Shown: positions 1-10,621 of the stretch, in pieces | How the letters are laid out: every line of letters begins with the position of its first letter | Numbering within the stretch: position 1 is the stretch's first letter | From: Venturia oleaginea | Taxonomy: Eukaryota > Ascomycota > Dothideomycetes > Venturiales > Venturiaceae | Assembly (NCBI GenBank): GCA_013176395.1 | Contig: JABMLP010000018.1 | Location: 558,001 to 622,000, forward strand | Direction: 5' to 3' | DNA: 64,000 nucleotides | The notes under the pieces: model-generated | Told to the model about the DNA's origin: nothing | The model's input: the letters and a program-made list of their open reading frames with translations, nothing else | Database searches by the model: none | Position numbers and translations under genes: made by a program

Positions 1-832
1 CCATACCTGTGGCTGAACCAGGGTGAGTATTGATTTATCAAGAACACCAGCAATCTTCTTGGGACAACTCGCCAGTATTCAAGAAGCTCGTCGGCGATTG
101 TTTTGCTGTGAAGCGATCCACCCTGATTGGAGCTGACCATTGAACCTGGCGGTATTCTTTTGGATTCCTTCCATCGGACTTTGAGTCGTGTCGGGCGACA
201 GTTTACCCCTGTTTTATTGGGGCTTCTCTGTCTGCCTCTGGGAGTTTTTCGTGAGAGAAGGAAAGCAGGCAGAGGAGGGCGTGAGCGTTCCGTATCGTAC
301 CTATTCCTCTTCCGCCAAATTTTCTAGAGTTGGATTCAATTTCACGAAAAGAGAACTGGATTTGAGAGTGTAGCTTGACCAGTTATTGCAATCTTTGTAG
401 TCGGGGGCTCATTGTTACTACGGCCTTTTGAATACAACGACCTTTGGGTGATGAGAGCTCGACTGTTGTCTAACTCTATATCACTCGGCTCGTCATACGT
501 GAATTAATCTCCGTCGTGTATGTAAGATATATTCGTAATCCAGCACGTAGCATTCCGGTATTCGCGTTTTACACTCCATGCATAATCGGAGTTGAGAAGA
601 TTAACGCCGTGATATCCGCCTCCGCCTTTATGACGAAATTGCGACCCTGGCATTTCTAATCATTAATCAACGACGGCGAGGTTTTAAAAGTATGTATACG
701 TCGTCAAGTCTTCTGTTGAACCACCACAACGAACCTCATATCCTCTCACGAATCAAACTCCCTAGGAATCAACTATAACCCAAAGCCAAGAAGAATAGCT
801 TATCAGCGACAACCAAAGACGAAGGATCGAAA
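1..832. other. Intergenic region upstream of the reductase gene
   Basis: No reading frame here has protein-like composition or a recognisable family. Short open frames around 127-373 lack convincing starts and splice partners. The last 150 bases presumably hold the promoter and 5' leader of the reductase that starts at 833; no clear TATA box was identified. Confidence 0.5.
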
Positions 833-2043
833 ATGCCCCGCGTACTGCTCACAGGGGGATCTGGCTTCATCGCCGCACACGTTCTGGAGACACTGATTAG
901 CCATGGGTAGTTATCCTCCTCTCTATCATCACTCGTGCATGGGATTGTTTACTTATGCTTCTTTTTTCAGACATTCCGTCGTGACTACAGTCCGTAGCCA
1001 GGAAAAGGCTGATAAGATCGCTTCGGCCTACGAAGACATCGGCAAGGACAAGCTGTCCTTCGCCATTGTACCTGATATTGCTCAAGAGGGTGCTTTTGAG
1101 GAGGCTGTTGTTTCGGACCCTCCTTTTGATTATGTGGTATGTTTGCAATTTGTCTCTACGGAAAGAGAAGAGAGATGGTAACAATGATTTAGATCCACAC
1201 GGCCAGTCCATTCACCTTTAACGTGACCGATATCCAAAAACAACTTTTGGACCCGGCAATTATCGGGACGACTGGGATTTTGAAGAGTATTAAGAAGCAT
1301 GCACCCAGCGTGAAGAGAGTTGTACGACTTCATCCATATCACTCCAGTCTCAAAAACCTGACATCTAACGTGCTATAAAGGTCATCACCTCCTCTTTCGC
1401 CGCAATCGTAAACGCCAAAGAATCCAACGGCAATTGGCCAGGCCACACCTACTCCGAAAAAGACTGGAACGGAGTCACGCCCGAAGAAGCACCTCTAAAC
1501 CCCTACAACGGCTACAGAGCATCCAAAACCTTTGCCGAAAAAGCAGCCTGGGAATTTATCGAAAAGGAAAAACCATCCTTCGACCTCGTAAGCATGAATC
1601 CGCCTATGGTTTTTGGGCCCGTCGTCCATCACCTCAACACTCTCGACTCATTGAACACATCCAACGAACGCATCCGCGATTTCATCCAGGGAAAACAGAA
1701 GAATGAGAAGGAACTCCCTGTTACACCAATTCCCATCTGGATCGACGTGCGTGATCTCGCCCTCGCACACGTCAAAGCCATCGAAACCCCCGACGCGGGC
1801 GGGAAGCGCTTCTTCGTCGTAAGTTCGGAGTTCTTCTCCAACCGCCAGCTCCTCGACATTATCCGCAAGCATTTCCCAGAGTATAAGGATCAATTGCCTG
1901 ATGAGAGTGTCAAGGGTGGTGAGGCGCCTGAGTTTGCGCAGGTTGATAACTCGAGGGTGAAGGAATTGCTCAATCAGCCGTTTACGACGTTTGAGACGTC
2001 GATAGTTGATTTGGTGAAGAGTTTGAAGAAGGTGGGGCTTTAG
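833..2043 (+). CDS. NAD(P)-dependent epimerase/reductase, GRE2/dihydroflavonol-reductase-like
   Basis: Four exons (833-906, 971-1136, 1193-1321, 1381-2043) give a 343-residue extended short-chain dehydrogenase, the usual length for this family. The N-terminus carries the Rossmann nucleotide-binding motif TGGSGFIAAH (residues 7-16); an Ala replaces the third Gly of the usual TGxxGxxG pattern. The catalytic YxxxK appears as YRASK in exon 4, preceded by the SSFAA segment holding the active-site Ser. Fungal relatives (methylglyoxal/ketone reductase Gre2, aldehyde reductases) reduce carbonyl substrates with NADPH; the substrate cannot be read from sequence. The ATG at 833 follows an A-rich leader (gaaaATG). 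All splice sites are GT..AG and phases agree. The protein is probably cytosolic because there is no signal peptide. Confidence 0.9.
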
Positions 2044-2286
2044 AGTAGAGGGGGAGGGATTGTGTATGTGGGAGAGGGGTGGATGGGAGACAAGTTAGTA
2101 GAAATAGAAGCGTGTGATTTCTATCCACCCAACACAGATTCTGAGATGCTTACCTTTGATAAAGACAGTATCCTAGCAGTTCATTAAACTCCTTACCTCC
2201 TTTTTCCATCCAGCCAAGTCAATCGAATGATTGTCTCTCTAGCTTTTCTAGTAAACCAATACCGATCACGTGTCATCGATCCCACA

Positions 2287-3070
2287 TCACGAATCAGAAT
2301 AGTTTGGCTCGCATATAGAAGCTTTGGTAATGTAGATATTAGCAGGGAGTACTAAGTAGACGGCATGAGCACGATCGAAATCGCCGATATGCCCGTTCGA
2401 ATCCGATAAGAAGCCAGGTGCTGGTGGCGGTAGTTCATCCATATGGACAGCAGGCGCATTGAGCTTGTACACTGCATATTGTGATTGCTTTACCGTGTGA
2501 GGTTGTGGTTGATAGTTCTGGTAATGACCCTGAGTTCCAGGAAGCTCTGCTGCGAACGCATTGCCATTGATGACCTTGGGAGATAGTGACAGAGCGTGAG
2601 GAACAAGGTCAAGTCCTAGCTGCTCGTATATAATCGTATCGTACTTTGATATTTCTCATCGTGACGCTATTTCGCGTTAGCACGAACCATTCTCAATAGC
2701 GACAATGCCTTGGCATTTTCAATATTCACAAGCTTGAACGAGTGAGAAGCCCACCAAGATCTCAGAAACCGCAGCGGCGTTCATGATGGATAATAAGGCA
2801 CAAAAGGCACAGAACTTGTTGCTCACGAAATCGACACGGATTAGGAGACGGAAATGGCTGAGCTAGTACGCGAAGAGAGCATTGCCTATATCGGGAAGAG
2901 GACCATCCTCGCCTTGGTAGGCACCAGTCGCACTTCATTGGTATGATTTTGAGCATGGGGCATGAGCGAGGCGGTCTCACGTAGCGCGAAACTCATGATC
3001 GCTGTCAGATAAAAGGAGTATATGCAGGAGAAATGCAGATTGCCATGAGGATATATACAGTGCAGCCTCA
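2287..3070 (-). pseudogene. Protein-like but interrupted frames, unidentified
   Basis: On the minus strand an open segment of about 110 codons ends at a TGA at 2287 and reads as plausible protein (QPQPHTVKQ, PPPAPGFLSDSNG). Upstream, between about 2700 and 3070, further protein-like stretches (GAYQGEDGPLPDIGNALFAY; MNAAAVSEILVGFSLVQA) lie in different frames, separated by stop codons. This looks like either a decayed gene or an exon set I could not splice. No family was recognised and no start codon can be assigned. It lies between two convergent genes. Confidence 0.25.
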
Positions 3071-3319
3071 ATACTTTCGTTATTTGACGATAAGACAGAC
3101 CATCCCGCTGGCTCAGTTTCCTTCGGTGACGCGAAACGTAAGGGTCGAGATTATGCCTATTTAATCCGGTAGACTAAGAATCGGTTTTGAAAAGGATTCC
3201 ACTCACTGAGCCACTCATTGGAATATCATCGCCATCGTGGTATTGCGATATGCTCTATTCTCTCTATCGAAGATGAATAGCCGCGAAGATAGCGAGACTT
3301 TGCTGAACCTGCTCCGAGC

Positions 3320-4830
3320 TTACTGCTCACGAGCAAGGGTGGTTGTATGCGCAAGTGTTTCGGCCATCTTAATGGCTCCATCCATATCCTCTTTGTTGTA
3401 CAGAAATAGGCCTTGCAGGGCGGCTGTGCTCGTGTTCCCCACCAAGCCTAGCTCTCGTGCTCGATGCATAAATTTCCTCTTTCCTTCTCCACTCTCATCT
3501 TGATCGGCATAGAATCGATCCCACAGACCTTCCATCTGATAAGCAGTAGCTTCGCCTAAGCGAACGGTCATGTCGACACGTCCGGGCCGAACTAAGGCTG
3601 CATCAAGACGTTCCACGTGGTTGGTTGTGAGAAAGATGATGCGCTCTTCTGCACTGGCGACGCCATCCAACGCGTTGAGTATTCCAGAGAATGTTACTGT
3701 TGCACCTGCGTATCCCTCAGCATTGGCTTGCGTCCTGTTTGTAAACGCCGCATCCGCATCTTCTAAAAGAACGATGGTTCGTGGTGGAACTTTTGATAAC
3801 AAATGGTTCAAGCGATCATCGGTCAGTCCACGTTCGCTCACATTCAAAATGGCAATATTGAAGTCGAGCTCGCCAGCCAGCGCTTGGATGAACGAGGACT
3901 TTCCTGTACCAGGTGGACCATATAACAGATAGCCTCTGCGATACGGAATGCCACGATCGAGATACCATGTGCGAGCCTTCAAAAATGCCTGTATATCTGA
4001 GAGGATCTTCTCTTTGACGCCCTCCTCAAGAACGACTGAGTTTATAGGACGTTTCCGCTTCGGTTCCCCAAAAGGTATCCAGTCTGTGCTCCACGAAGTG
4101 TACATTATAGTCTTTCCTTCGCGCATTTGAGCGGCGAGCTGGTGTGCCTCGGTGAAGAGTTGCTCAAAGATGTGCCGGTAGGCGTAGAGGGTTTTCAGGG
4201 TTACGGTCTCAAATGGCGTTCCGGTAGACAGGTCCATGGTTGTCTCCCTGTGTCTGTTGACACCTATGAAGGCATTTCGATAGCGCAGTATATGTCGTCC
4301 CGGACCTGGTACGAGGGAGAAGTGTGTTTGTGCAGATCCGTCAGGACGATTGACCTTCGAGGTCTGTATTTGAAGATGATGTAAGCCAGGCGTGAATTTA
4401 TTGACCAAATATCCTATGATACCCTTCTCTTGCTTGCCAGCGTTTGGCGTTCCATTTTTGGTTGAAGCACCAGTCATCTGGGCGCGTTGATTGGCAGCCA
4501 TCCATTGAAGAAGCCATGGGTAGGCCTCGTCCTTGACGGTGATTTCGACATCAACGAGCATGCGGCGTTTGATCAAGGCAGCCCCATGTTTGAGTCCCTG
4601 CTGGCCAATTCTGGCAGCTGTTGCAAGTGCGGCTAGCCCAAATCCCTTGGATCGTCAGCGGGACTAGGGACCTGTCAGGCGCAGGATGGTATACGGACAG
4701 CTGTAAAGAGAGGGTTGCTGGTCAATTGCGAGAATAAAGAGTCATCAGGATTTTGATTCTTCAGGTGTTCGGCAAGCTCGAGCTTTGGATTCGGCGGCAG
4801 CGCAATTGGCGATGGCGCTTTCTTTTCCAT
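3320..4830 (-). CDS. BCS1: Mitochondrial chaperone BCS1 (AAA ATPase)
   Basis: Two exons (4830-4699 and 4645-3320; 53-nt intron) encode 485 residues, close to the 450-500 of fungal Bcs1. An N-terminal transmembrane segment around residues 40-58 (NPLFTAGFGLAALATAA) is followed by the BCS1 N-domain (RRMLVDVEI..YPWLLQWM) and the AAA module: Walker A GPPGTGKS near residue 287, Walker B IVLLEDADAAF, and the arginine-finger segment ALVRPGRVD. In yeast, Bcs1 in the mitochondrial inner membrane translocates the folded Rieske iron-sulphur protein into complex III. The start is fixed by an in-frame TGA directly before the ATG at 4830. The reading frame is intact. Filamentous fungi often carry additional BCS1-like AAA proteins, so this could be a paralogue rather than the orthologue, but the sequence around the membrane segment favours a true Bcs1 type. 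Confidence 0.9.
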
Positions 4831-5183
4831 TCATTCAAATGGCCCGTCACAAGGGGCTATCAGGATTGTGTCTTTGCGGGCCAGCTACCGGTGATGAAGC
4901 TCTCTTTCGTGTACGGAGTAATGCTCGTGGAATGGGGGTGGATGCTATATTTCGCGAAGTCTATCGCCCTTGTTCAACGATCAAGAGAATTGCAGGTAAA
5001 ATTGTGACGTGATATAAATTGTCCGTATGGAAGTTAGGCTTGTGGTGTTGAATGTCGAGCTCAGCTCCTTCACCCCCCGAGTCGCCGCAATTCTGTGACA
5101 TGGACTCGAGCCCTCGAAGCTCCTAGTCGTGATCCGAAGTCATTCGATATTCCAGCAATCTCGTTTTCCGCCCTATTGACCCT

Positions 5184-5197
5184 CCCCCCCCCCCCCC
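5184..5197. repeat. Poly-C tract (14 C) just before a start codon
   Basis: Fourteen consecutive cytosines end three bases before the ATG at 5201 of the RRM gene. The tract lies in its 5' leader. Length variation by slippage is likely. Confidence 0.85.
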
Positions 5198-5200
5198 GCC

Positions 5201-6872
5201 ATGGACTCCACTGTAACGATAGGCAAGTCCTATTTCGAAGCATTACTGCGACGGTAAGAGACGTCCCACTCCACTCCGCTCCCACTCTACTCCACTCCAC
5301 TCCCACTCCACTCCCACTCCGCTCCCACTCCCCTATCAGAGCCTTGCTCCCAGCCTCAAGACGTCCCTGCTCAGGCTACACAGACTGACGGTCCATCACA
5401 GCGCCGAGTTTGTGAGTGCAGCTGCTAAGCCGTCCATCTTCGTATCTCTGATGGATAGTACAGCATACAAACGAGACTTCGAACCCTCTCGTCGCCAATC
5501 ATTTTGTTACCCTGACCCACGCTGAGCACCGCTACTTGGTACGCCCCAAACTTCGCGTCGATGCACCAACTAGCTGACAGACGGACAACAGGAAACCCAG
5601 GCTAGAGAATACGCCATCCTACGTAGCGCTCTGCTCAAGGGCGGCCTCACCCCAGAAACACTCGACCTCTTGATCACTGGAGCCGAATCAGAGCAGGATG
5701 ATGAAGAGCCAAGCTTTCATTCGCACCATCAGGGCAACCATTATGGCCACCAGCCACCAGTGAACGTCACTCGCACAACGCCTCAAGCTGCTGATTTGAC
5801 GCCCGACCCTTCAGACCGCACTGGCAACAACGGCTGTCTCTCGCAGCCCCACAACCATGACCGTTCCTATAGCTTCGGAGCTGCTGATAGCGGTGTTACC
5901 TTCGCTGGGAGGGACGACGAACCGACAGCTACAGGAAACCGCCCGGGGTTCCCTCACAGTGACCAACGAACCATATTGTTCACGAACCTCTCGGACAAGA
6001 CAACCCACAAGGATATAACAGACTTGATTCGTGGCGGCAGGTTGCTGGACGTCTATCTTCGAAACGATCGCTGCGCGACCGTCTCGTTTGTGGAAGGCGC
6101 TGCAGACTTCATGGCATATGCGAAGCGGAATGATCTCTACTTGCATACCAAGCGGGTAAGTCTATATTGATAATGGCACCTAACATTTCCATGGCGAATC
6201 AATCCCTATTTGAATGCCAGAAATCTACCAATGTTAAAATTGGTTCCAACCTACAATGCTGATATCGCTCGCAGGTTGAAGTCCGATGGAATGACCGCCA
6301 ATTCCGTCTTCCTGGCCACGTCGCCAATAAGATCGCTAGTGGTGCAACGCGTAACATTGTTATCCGCAATGGCGCCTCGAAGAATCTCTCTGAACGCGGC
6401 ATCCGCGAAGCTATGGAGCACATACATAATCTCGTTGTCATTTCGGTCAACTTTGTTCGTCAGGACATCTACATTTCCACCAACTCTGTACACAACTCGC
6501 TCTTTGCCAGGTACTTGACTCAAGATCGCGAGACTGCAACACGAGCTAATTCTTTCTAGAACCTGTATGATGTCTCGTGCTTTGTACAAGGGTCTCAAAA
6601 TCGAGTGGTATCCTGATGAATGCGCCGCGCCAATCAAAGATCCGCTTCCTGTCCCGAAAATTGTCCCTCAGCGGACGTCACGATCAAGCTCTGCGTCTCT
6701 GCCTCAGGCTTCAAGACAGCCGAAGATGCCCATCAGCAATCTATACTCTCTGCTTGATATGGATGGCAGTGAAGAAGAAGATTCCGATGCTGACATTACT
6801 ACAACATCGCAAGCTGGCTACCCCTCTAATGGTGTGAAGATTAACTGGGCTGACGCGGCAATTGTAGCATGA
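5201..6872 (+). CDS. RRM-domain RNA-binding protein, Nrd1-like
   Basis: Six exons (5201-5253, 5402-5411, 5464-5538, 5592-6155, 6275-6510, 6560-6872) give 416 residues. The N-terminus has the conserved fungal element SYFEALLRRAEFHTN followed by TPETLDLLI; this can only be assembled through a 10-nt second exon. An RNA recognition motif starts near residue 135 (RTILFTNL, an RNP2-like segment) and a second, degenerate one follows exon 5 (RNIVIRN..GIREAMEHI..LVVISVNFV). The architecture resembles fungal proteins annotated as negative regulator of differentiation 1 (Nrd1), described in fission yeast as an RNA-binding repressor of sexual differentiation; the assignment is by recall of family features, not by search. 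The C-terminus is acidic (SEEEDSDAD). There is no signal peptide or membrane segment. Confidence 0.8.
5263..5335. repeat. Pyrimidine-rich CACTCC/CACTC repeat in intron 1
   Basis: About 70 bases of imperfect 5-6 bp units (cactcc, cactccgctcc) lie on the plus strand within the first intron of the RRM gene. They are purely pyrimidine apart from scattered A and G. Confidence 0.8.
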
Positions 6873-8557
6873 GCTTCGTGGACGTCAAAACGTCGACACC
6901 AACGTAAGCATACAGCATCAGAGCTAGCGGCTAGATCGTGACGTCAGGTTGTGTGGAGGTAGCACTGAGAATCAAAATTGCTTACGCCGGCCTATGAGCT
7001 GGGAATGCCATCGGCGGCGTTAACAGAGGCTTGTAGCATGTCTTTAAGCATTCCATCAAGGCGTTTATGATTGCAAAAGGCTGGTATGATTGATGAGCAT
7101 GGGTATTGGCGTTTTTTGGGGGCCCTAGATGAGACGGGTATGGAATCGGAAATGGGAATGGGATTAGCGGTGGAGCATTTACTTTACGTCGCTTGTTTTC
7201 ATTGTCTCTCGGATACCCTTACGGCCTACATTTGCGCTTCTTTCCTGCTGGGTGGGCGTTAGCTGAAATGCATTGTTTTCCCACAACTCTGTGTTGCTTG
7301 TGCCATTGCTCAGTTTGCTTTTACGCTGGAAAGTCTAGATCGTTGTTGAAGGAGGTGCTGCGAATTGCTGAAATCGATTCGAGTCGATTGTTCTTTGTAT
7401 TGCTTAGTCAGGGGAGAGTGGTGCTTGGGCCTTCTAATTCGGATCGGTGGGTTTGAGAGCCACTGGTTTTTCTTCATTTAGATATTGTTGGATAACCCCG
7501 ACCGTGGAGGTGAATCGGTGTAGCTGGTGGGTTTCTCATTCTTCAGTGGGAAGATGAGGTGGGAATTTGGGTTTTTCTGTATTTTTGTGTTTCGGTTGCG
7601 GTCGGGGGAGTTTTTTTTTCTTTCCTTTCTTTTTTCGTTGTTAATCTGCGTATCAATCTTTCTCTATAGCATATTGAGTTTCTGATGAGGTGTGAGGATG
7701 GGAGTTTTGGGAGTTTTTGGGTCATTGGAAACTACCGTTATCAGTTCTTGTGGGTGATGTGGGATAGCGTAGATCTTGATAGGGTGGATTTTGGTGGGGT
7801 AACTAGAATAAGGCCTAATCGAGGATTTGGATCATATTTTTCGCGGCACCAGGGTGCATCCACCAGATCATGGTTGGGATTCGAGGAGCAAGCTGGGTCG
7901 CAAGTCAGACAGCTACCTCCCTATCACAACTGACTTACTTATTAACCAGGCCTCTTCACGAAGGGGATTTGAGTCAAACCCTCATCTGCGATATACATGA
8001 CCAGATACAGGACGTGGACCACTGGGGCGAAGTATTCCGAGAACCACTCTGCCAAGATAAAAAGAATATGTGGTTCGCGACGGACTTATAGTGGTCCCCC
8101 GGAGCAACAGGCTTCTACAAGATTGATTCCAGATTTAGTGGTCGTAAAGTTCTTGGATAGGCCGGGAAAATGCAAAGGAGATTGAAAGCCTGGTCCCACT
8201 TTCTCGCACCGGGCACATGGACAGCTCGATATGCAACCCGCCATACCCACGGCGACAAAGTCATGAATTTGTGCGATCGCCCTCCCCGGCGCTGAGGTAT
8301 CACGCTACTAATCAGAAGAGGTTCTGAGATCAACAGGCAGGGGCAAAGATCAACCAAGGCAATTGTTTGACAGACGAAATAAGAGCCTGGTAGACCGTAC
8401 GAAGTCGAAGAACAGAGCAAGACAAGAGAGCCCTCGCATGAGGATGGGTTAAACTTGTTACTCAGATTGGCTTTCACTATCAGTAGCTAGCACTACCGCT
8501 GGGAGATTTGGGAGAAGAAACACCGATGTGAATCTTATGGACAAAGTAGGCTGGCTA
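6873..8557. other. Gene-poor interval between convergent RRM and eIF3l-side genes
   Basis: About 1.7 kb with several open frames (for example 7071-7262, 7685-7933 and the opposite strand 8115-8477), but none has a credible ATG context, family motif or splice pattern. It includes a T-rich stretch near 7609-7640. I see no tRNA or rRNA signature. The first few hundred bases probably include the 3' untranslated region of the RRM gene. Confidence 0.5.
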
Positions 8558-8767
8558 CTATTCAAGCGCTCCTTGATTCGCAACGTCTAGACTTCCTAGC
8601 TCTTTCTGCACGCTCGAGATAAACTCCTCTACGAAACTATTGTTTTGCAGCTCGATTTTTTCTTTCTCGAAAACCGAGTGCCATTTCATTTCCTGCCTAT
8701 CTGGACCCTGGCATGCATGCTTTTTGCCGGCTAAGACAGCTCTTACATCCGCTGGGTCATATTCCAT
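8558..8767 (-). CDS. Possible small charged protein, unidentified
   Basis: A 69-residue ATG-initiated frame with an in-frame stop immediately upstream. It is charged and probably helical (KWHSVFEKEKIEL, FVEEFISSVQKELGSLD), with one cysteine. It lies 65 bases beyond the eIF3l stop codon on the same strand, so it could be a separate small gene, part of the eIF3l 3' untranslated region, or chance. No family was recognised. Confidence 0.3.
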   Translation of the reverse strand: MEYDPADVRAVLAGKKHACQGPDRQEMKWHSVFEKEKIELQNNSFVEEFISSVQKELGSLDVANQGALE

Positions 8768-8832
8768 CTATCATGTAAGCACACAATGTCACCCTATCCT
8801 GTCAACGCCGTTCCGATTGAGAACACAAAGCA

Positions 8833-10374
8833 CTAGTAAGTTCTCGCCAAATTCCTGAGGTACCAGTCTACGAGTCTGCGGCCAACCTTGGATTCTGAGA
8901 CGTGAATAAGATCCTGGTATCGAATTAGCATCTGTCAAAAAGCGGTGGGGAGCATCAAAACTTACGCCCTCCAAAGCATAGTCCAAATCACTGCTGTTAA
9001 CAACATCACCATCGAGCAAACCACCTTCGCTCCACCTTATCTGCCTACTTCGCTGCTTGTTGACCAATAACCAAGACCTCAACTTCTCTGGCTCAACCTC
9101 AAGGAAACCAGCCAATTTTTTGCAGTCCATAGTCGTGTAAAGCTTGAGATAACTCTTAACAGTTGGCGACCACATATTGTTCTTGACCTCGTCTATGAAG
9201 ATAGCGACATGGTGCTCAATGGGATCAATGTTGATCTCTGGGTTGTCGAAGTCTGGTGGTGTTGGCGAGATGAACTTGGGGCAAGCTGATCGGAACATCT
9301 CCTCAAAGATGGGGAGAGATTCTGGGCCTCCACGCTGCATTCGGTTGAATTGCTCGCCGTACTTCTCGCGGAGAGCGGTGTGAATGGTGTCGTCCAACCG
9401 AGTGGGGTGGAAAGCCACACAGATGGCGATGAGTGCGTACATCTGGTCGTTCTTCTTGGTAATGCTATCGTACTTGGCATTCTTCTGGAAGTTCTTCGTC
9501 CTCGAAACGTAGACGAGAATATGGCTGAACATGCGGATGGCATCGGCGTACCGGCGCATCATCATGTATGAGAAACCTGCATAGTAATAGGTTGTAAAGT
9601 GGCCATTCATGACCTTTGCGAGCATAGATTTCTTGTTGAGCTCGATGTCGTCCAGAGTCTTCAGAGCCAAGCTGAAGTCACCGAGGAGGCAGTGGACTCT
9701 TAGAAGACCGATGATGGAGAAGAATCCCAACATGCGGTACATCGGTCGGTTACCGTACTCGCCAGCAAATTGTGTTGGGTCATCGCCTCGCTTCGTGGCT
9801 GCCAGTTGTTCGGCAATTTGTGATCGCTGGATGAGGGAATATAGGACGTTGAGGACGCTGTAGCAGCCCCATGTATTCGGGTTGTCGCGGAGAATCTGGA
9901 TTTCCTCCTCGTTGTCGCCCTTGAGAGCGACGCGCTGCCTGTAGCTGCAGAAGCTGTTGAATTGGTATATGAACTCGTCAATCACGTCCCATGCCCAATA
10001 GAACTATGTCAGATGTTAGTGCCTTGTCCACATCTTTTCCTCATTATTTTCCCACACACCGACTGAACATCCAAATCTACTGGCCCGTCCGAGTTGAGAA
10101 TATAGTGGAATAGACTGCAGTAATTGTCGTAACTGGCAAATTTGGTGTCCAGGGTCGCCTGGAACTCGAGAGGTGTCGCCGCGGCCGTCAACTGTGCGTA
10201 AATATCCTGGGGTCCTGCTGACAGCGATGCCGTCCTCTCCATATCATCGAGGCCATCATCGAATTGAAGTTGTTCTCTGTAGTCCTCCGCAAGAGCCTCC
10301 TCTTCCGCATCAGATTCGTCCTGTGGTGCGCGAGTAGCCTCTGGGGCTTGTTTGTAGCCTTGCCGTAAGCTCAT
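8833..10374 (-). CDS. eIF3l: Eukaryotic translation initiation factor 3 subunit L
   Basis: Three exons (10374-10060, 10003-8966, 8913-8833) encode 477 residues, normal for fungal eIF3l. Family hallmarks are the YDNYCSLFHYILNSDGPVDL element near the end of exon 1, FYWAWDVIDEFIYQFNSFC across intron 1, and the PCI-domain region ending LIHVSESKVGRRLVDWYL. The last intron (8914-8965, 52 nt) is needed to restore this conserved C-terminus; unspliced reading gives an unrelated tail. eIF3l is a non-core subunit of the eIF3 complex, which recruits mRNA to the 40S ribosome. The acidic N-terminus (EDESDAEEEALAEDY-like) is typical. The gene is divergent from the nitrilase gene with 247 bases between the two starts. 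It is intact. Confidence 0.95.
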
Positions 10375-10621
10375 GGTGGCGGTGATATGCCGAAAGATTC
10401 CAGGTGGAGAGTGAGGACGAGCAACGGGTTCCTTGTCGTCGTTGTGAGATTTTGTTGGTGTTGTGCGGACAAAATGGTACGGATAACCGAATTTGGAAAG
10501 ACTAAATAAGCCCCTCCCCTCAACTCCTCACTCCTCACTGGGGAAAATTCTATGTTCTTTCCAGTATTTTTCTTCATTGCTTTTCTTCGCATGCTTTTTC
10601 TGCCAGGCCATAGGATCCAAC
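10375..10621. promoter_or_regulatory. Shared divergent promoter, eIF3l and nitrilase-family gene
   Basis: The 247 bases between two outward-facing start codons must hold both promoters. The right half is pyrimidine-rich on the plus strand (ttttcttcattgcttttct), as is common upstream of fungal starts. No specific factor site was identified. Confidence 0.55.

Noticed and set aside
2390..2405. tRNA B-box-like gttcgaatcc
   Set aside because: No A-box at the right spacing and no acceptor stem pairing could be found around it.
3237..4130. Plus-strand open frames across the BCS1 gene
   Set aside because: They are antisense shadows of the intact, recognisable BCS1 coding sequence.
8931..8965. 34-nt intron in eIF3l
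   Set aside because: A 52-nt intron ending at 8914 gives the exact family C-terminus (LEGDLIHVSES), so the shorter splice was discarded.
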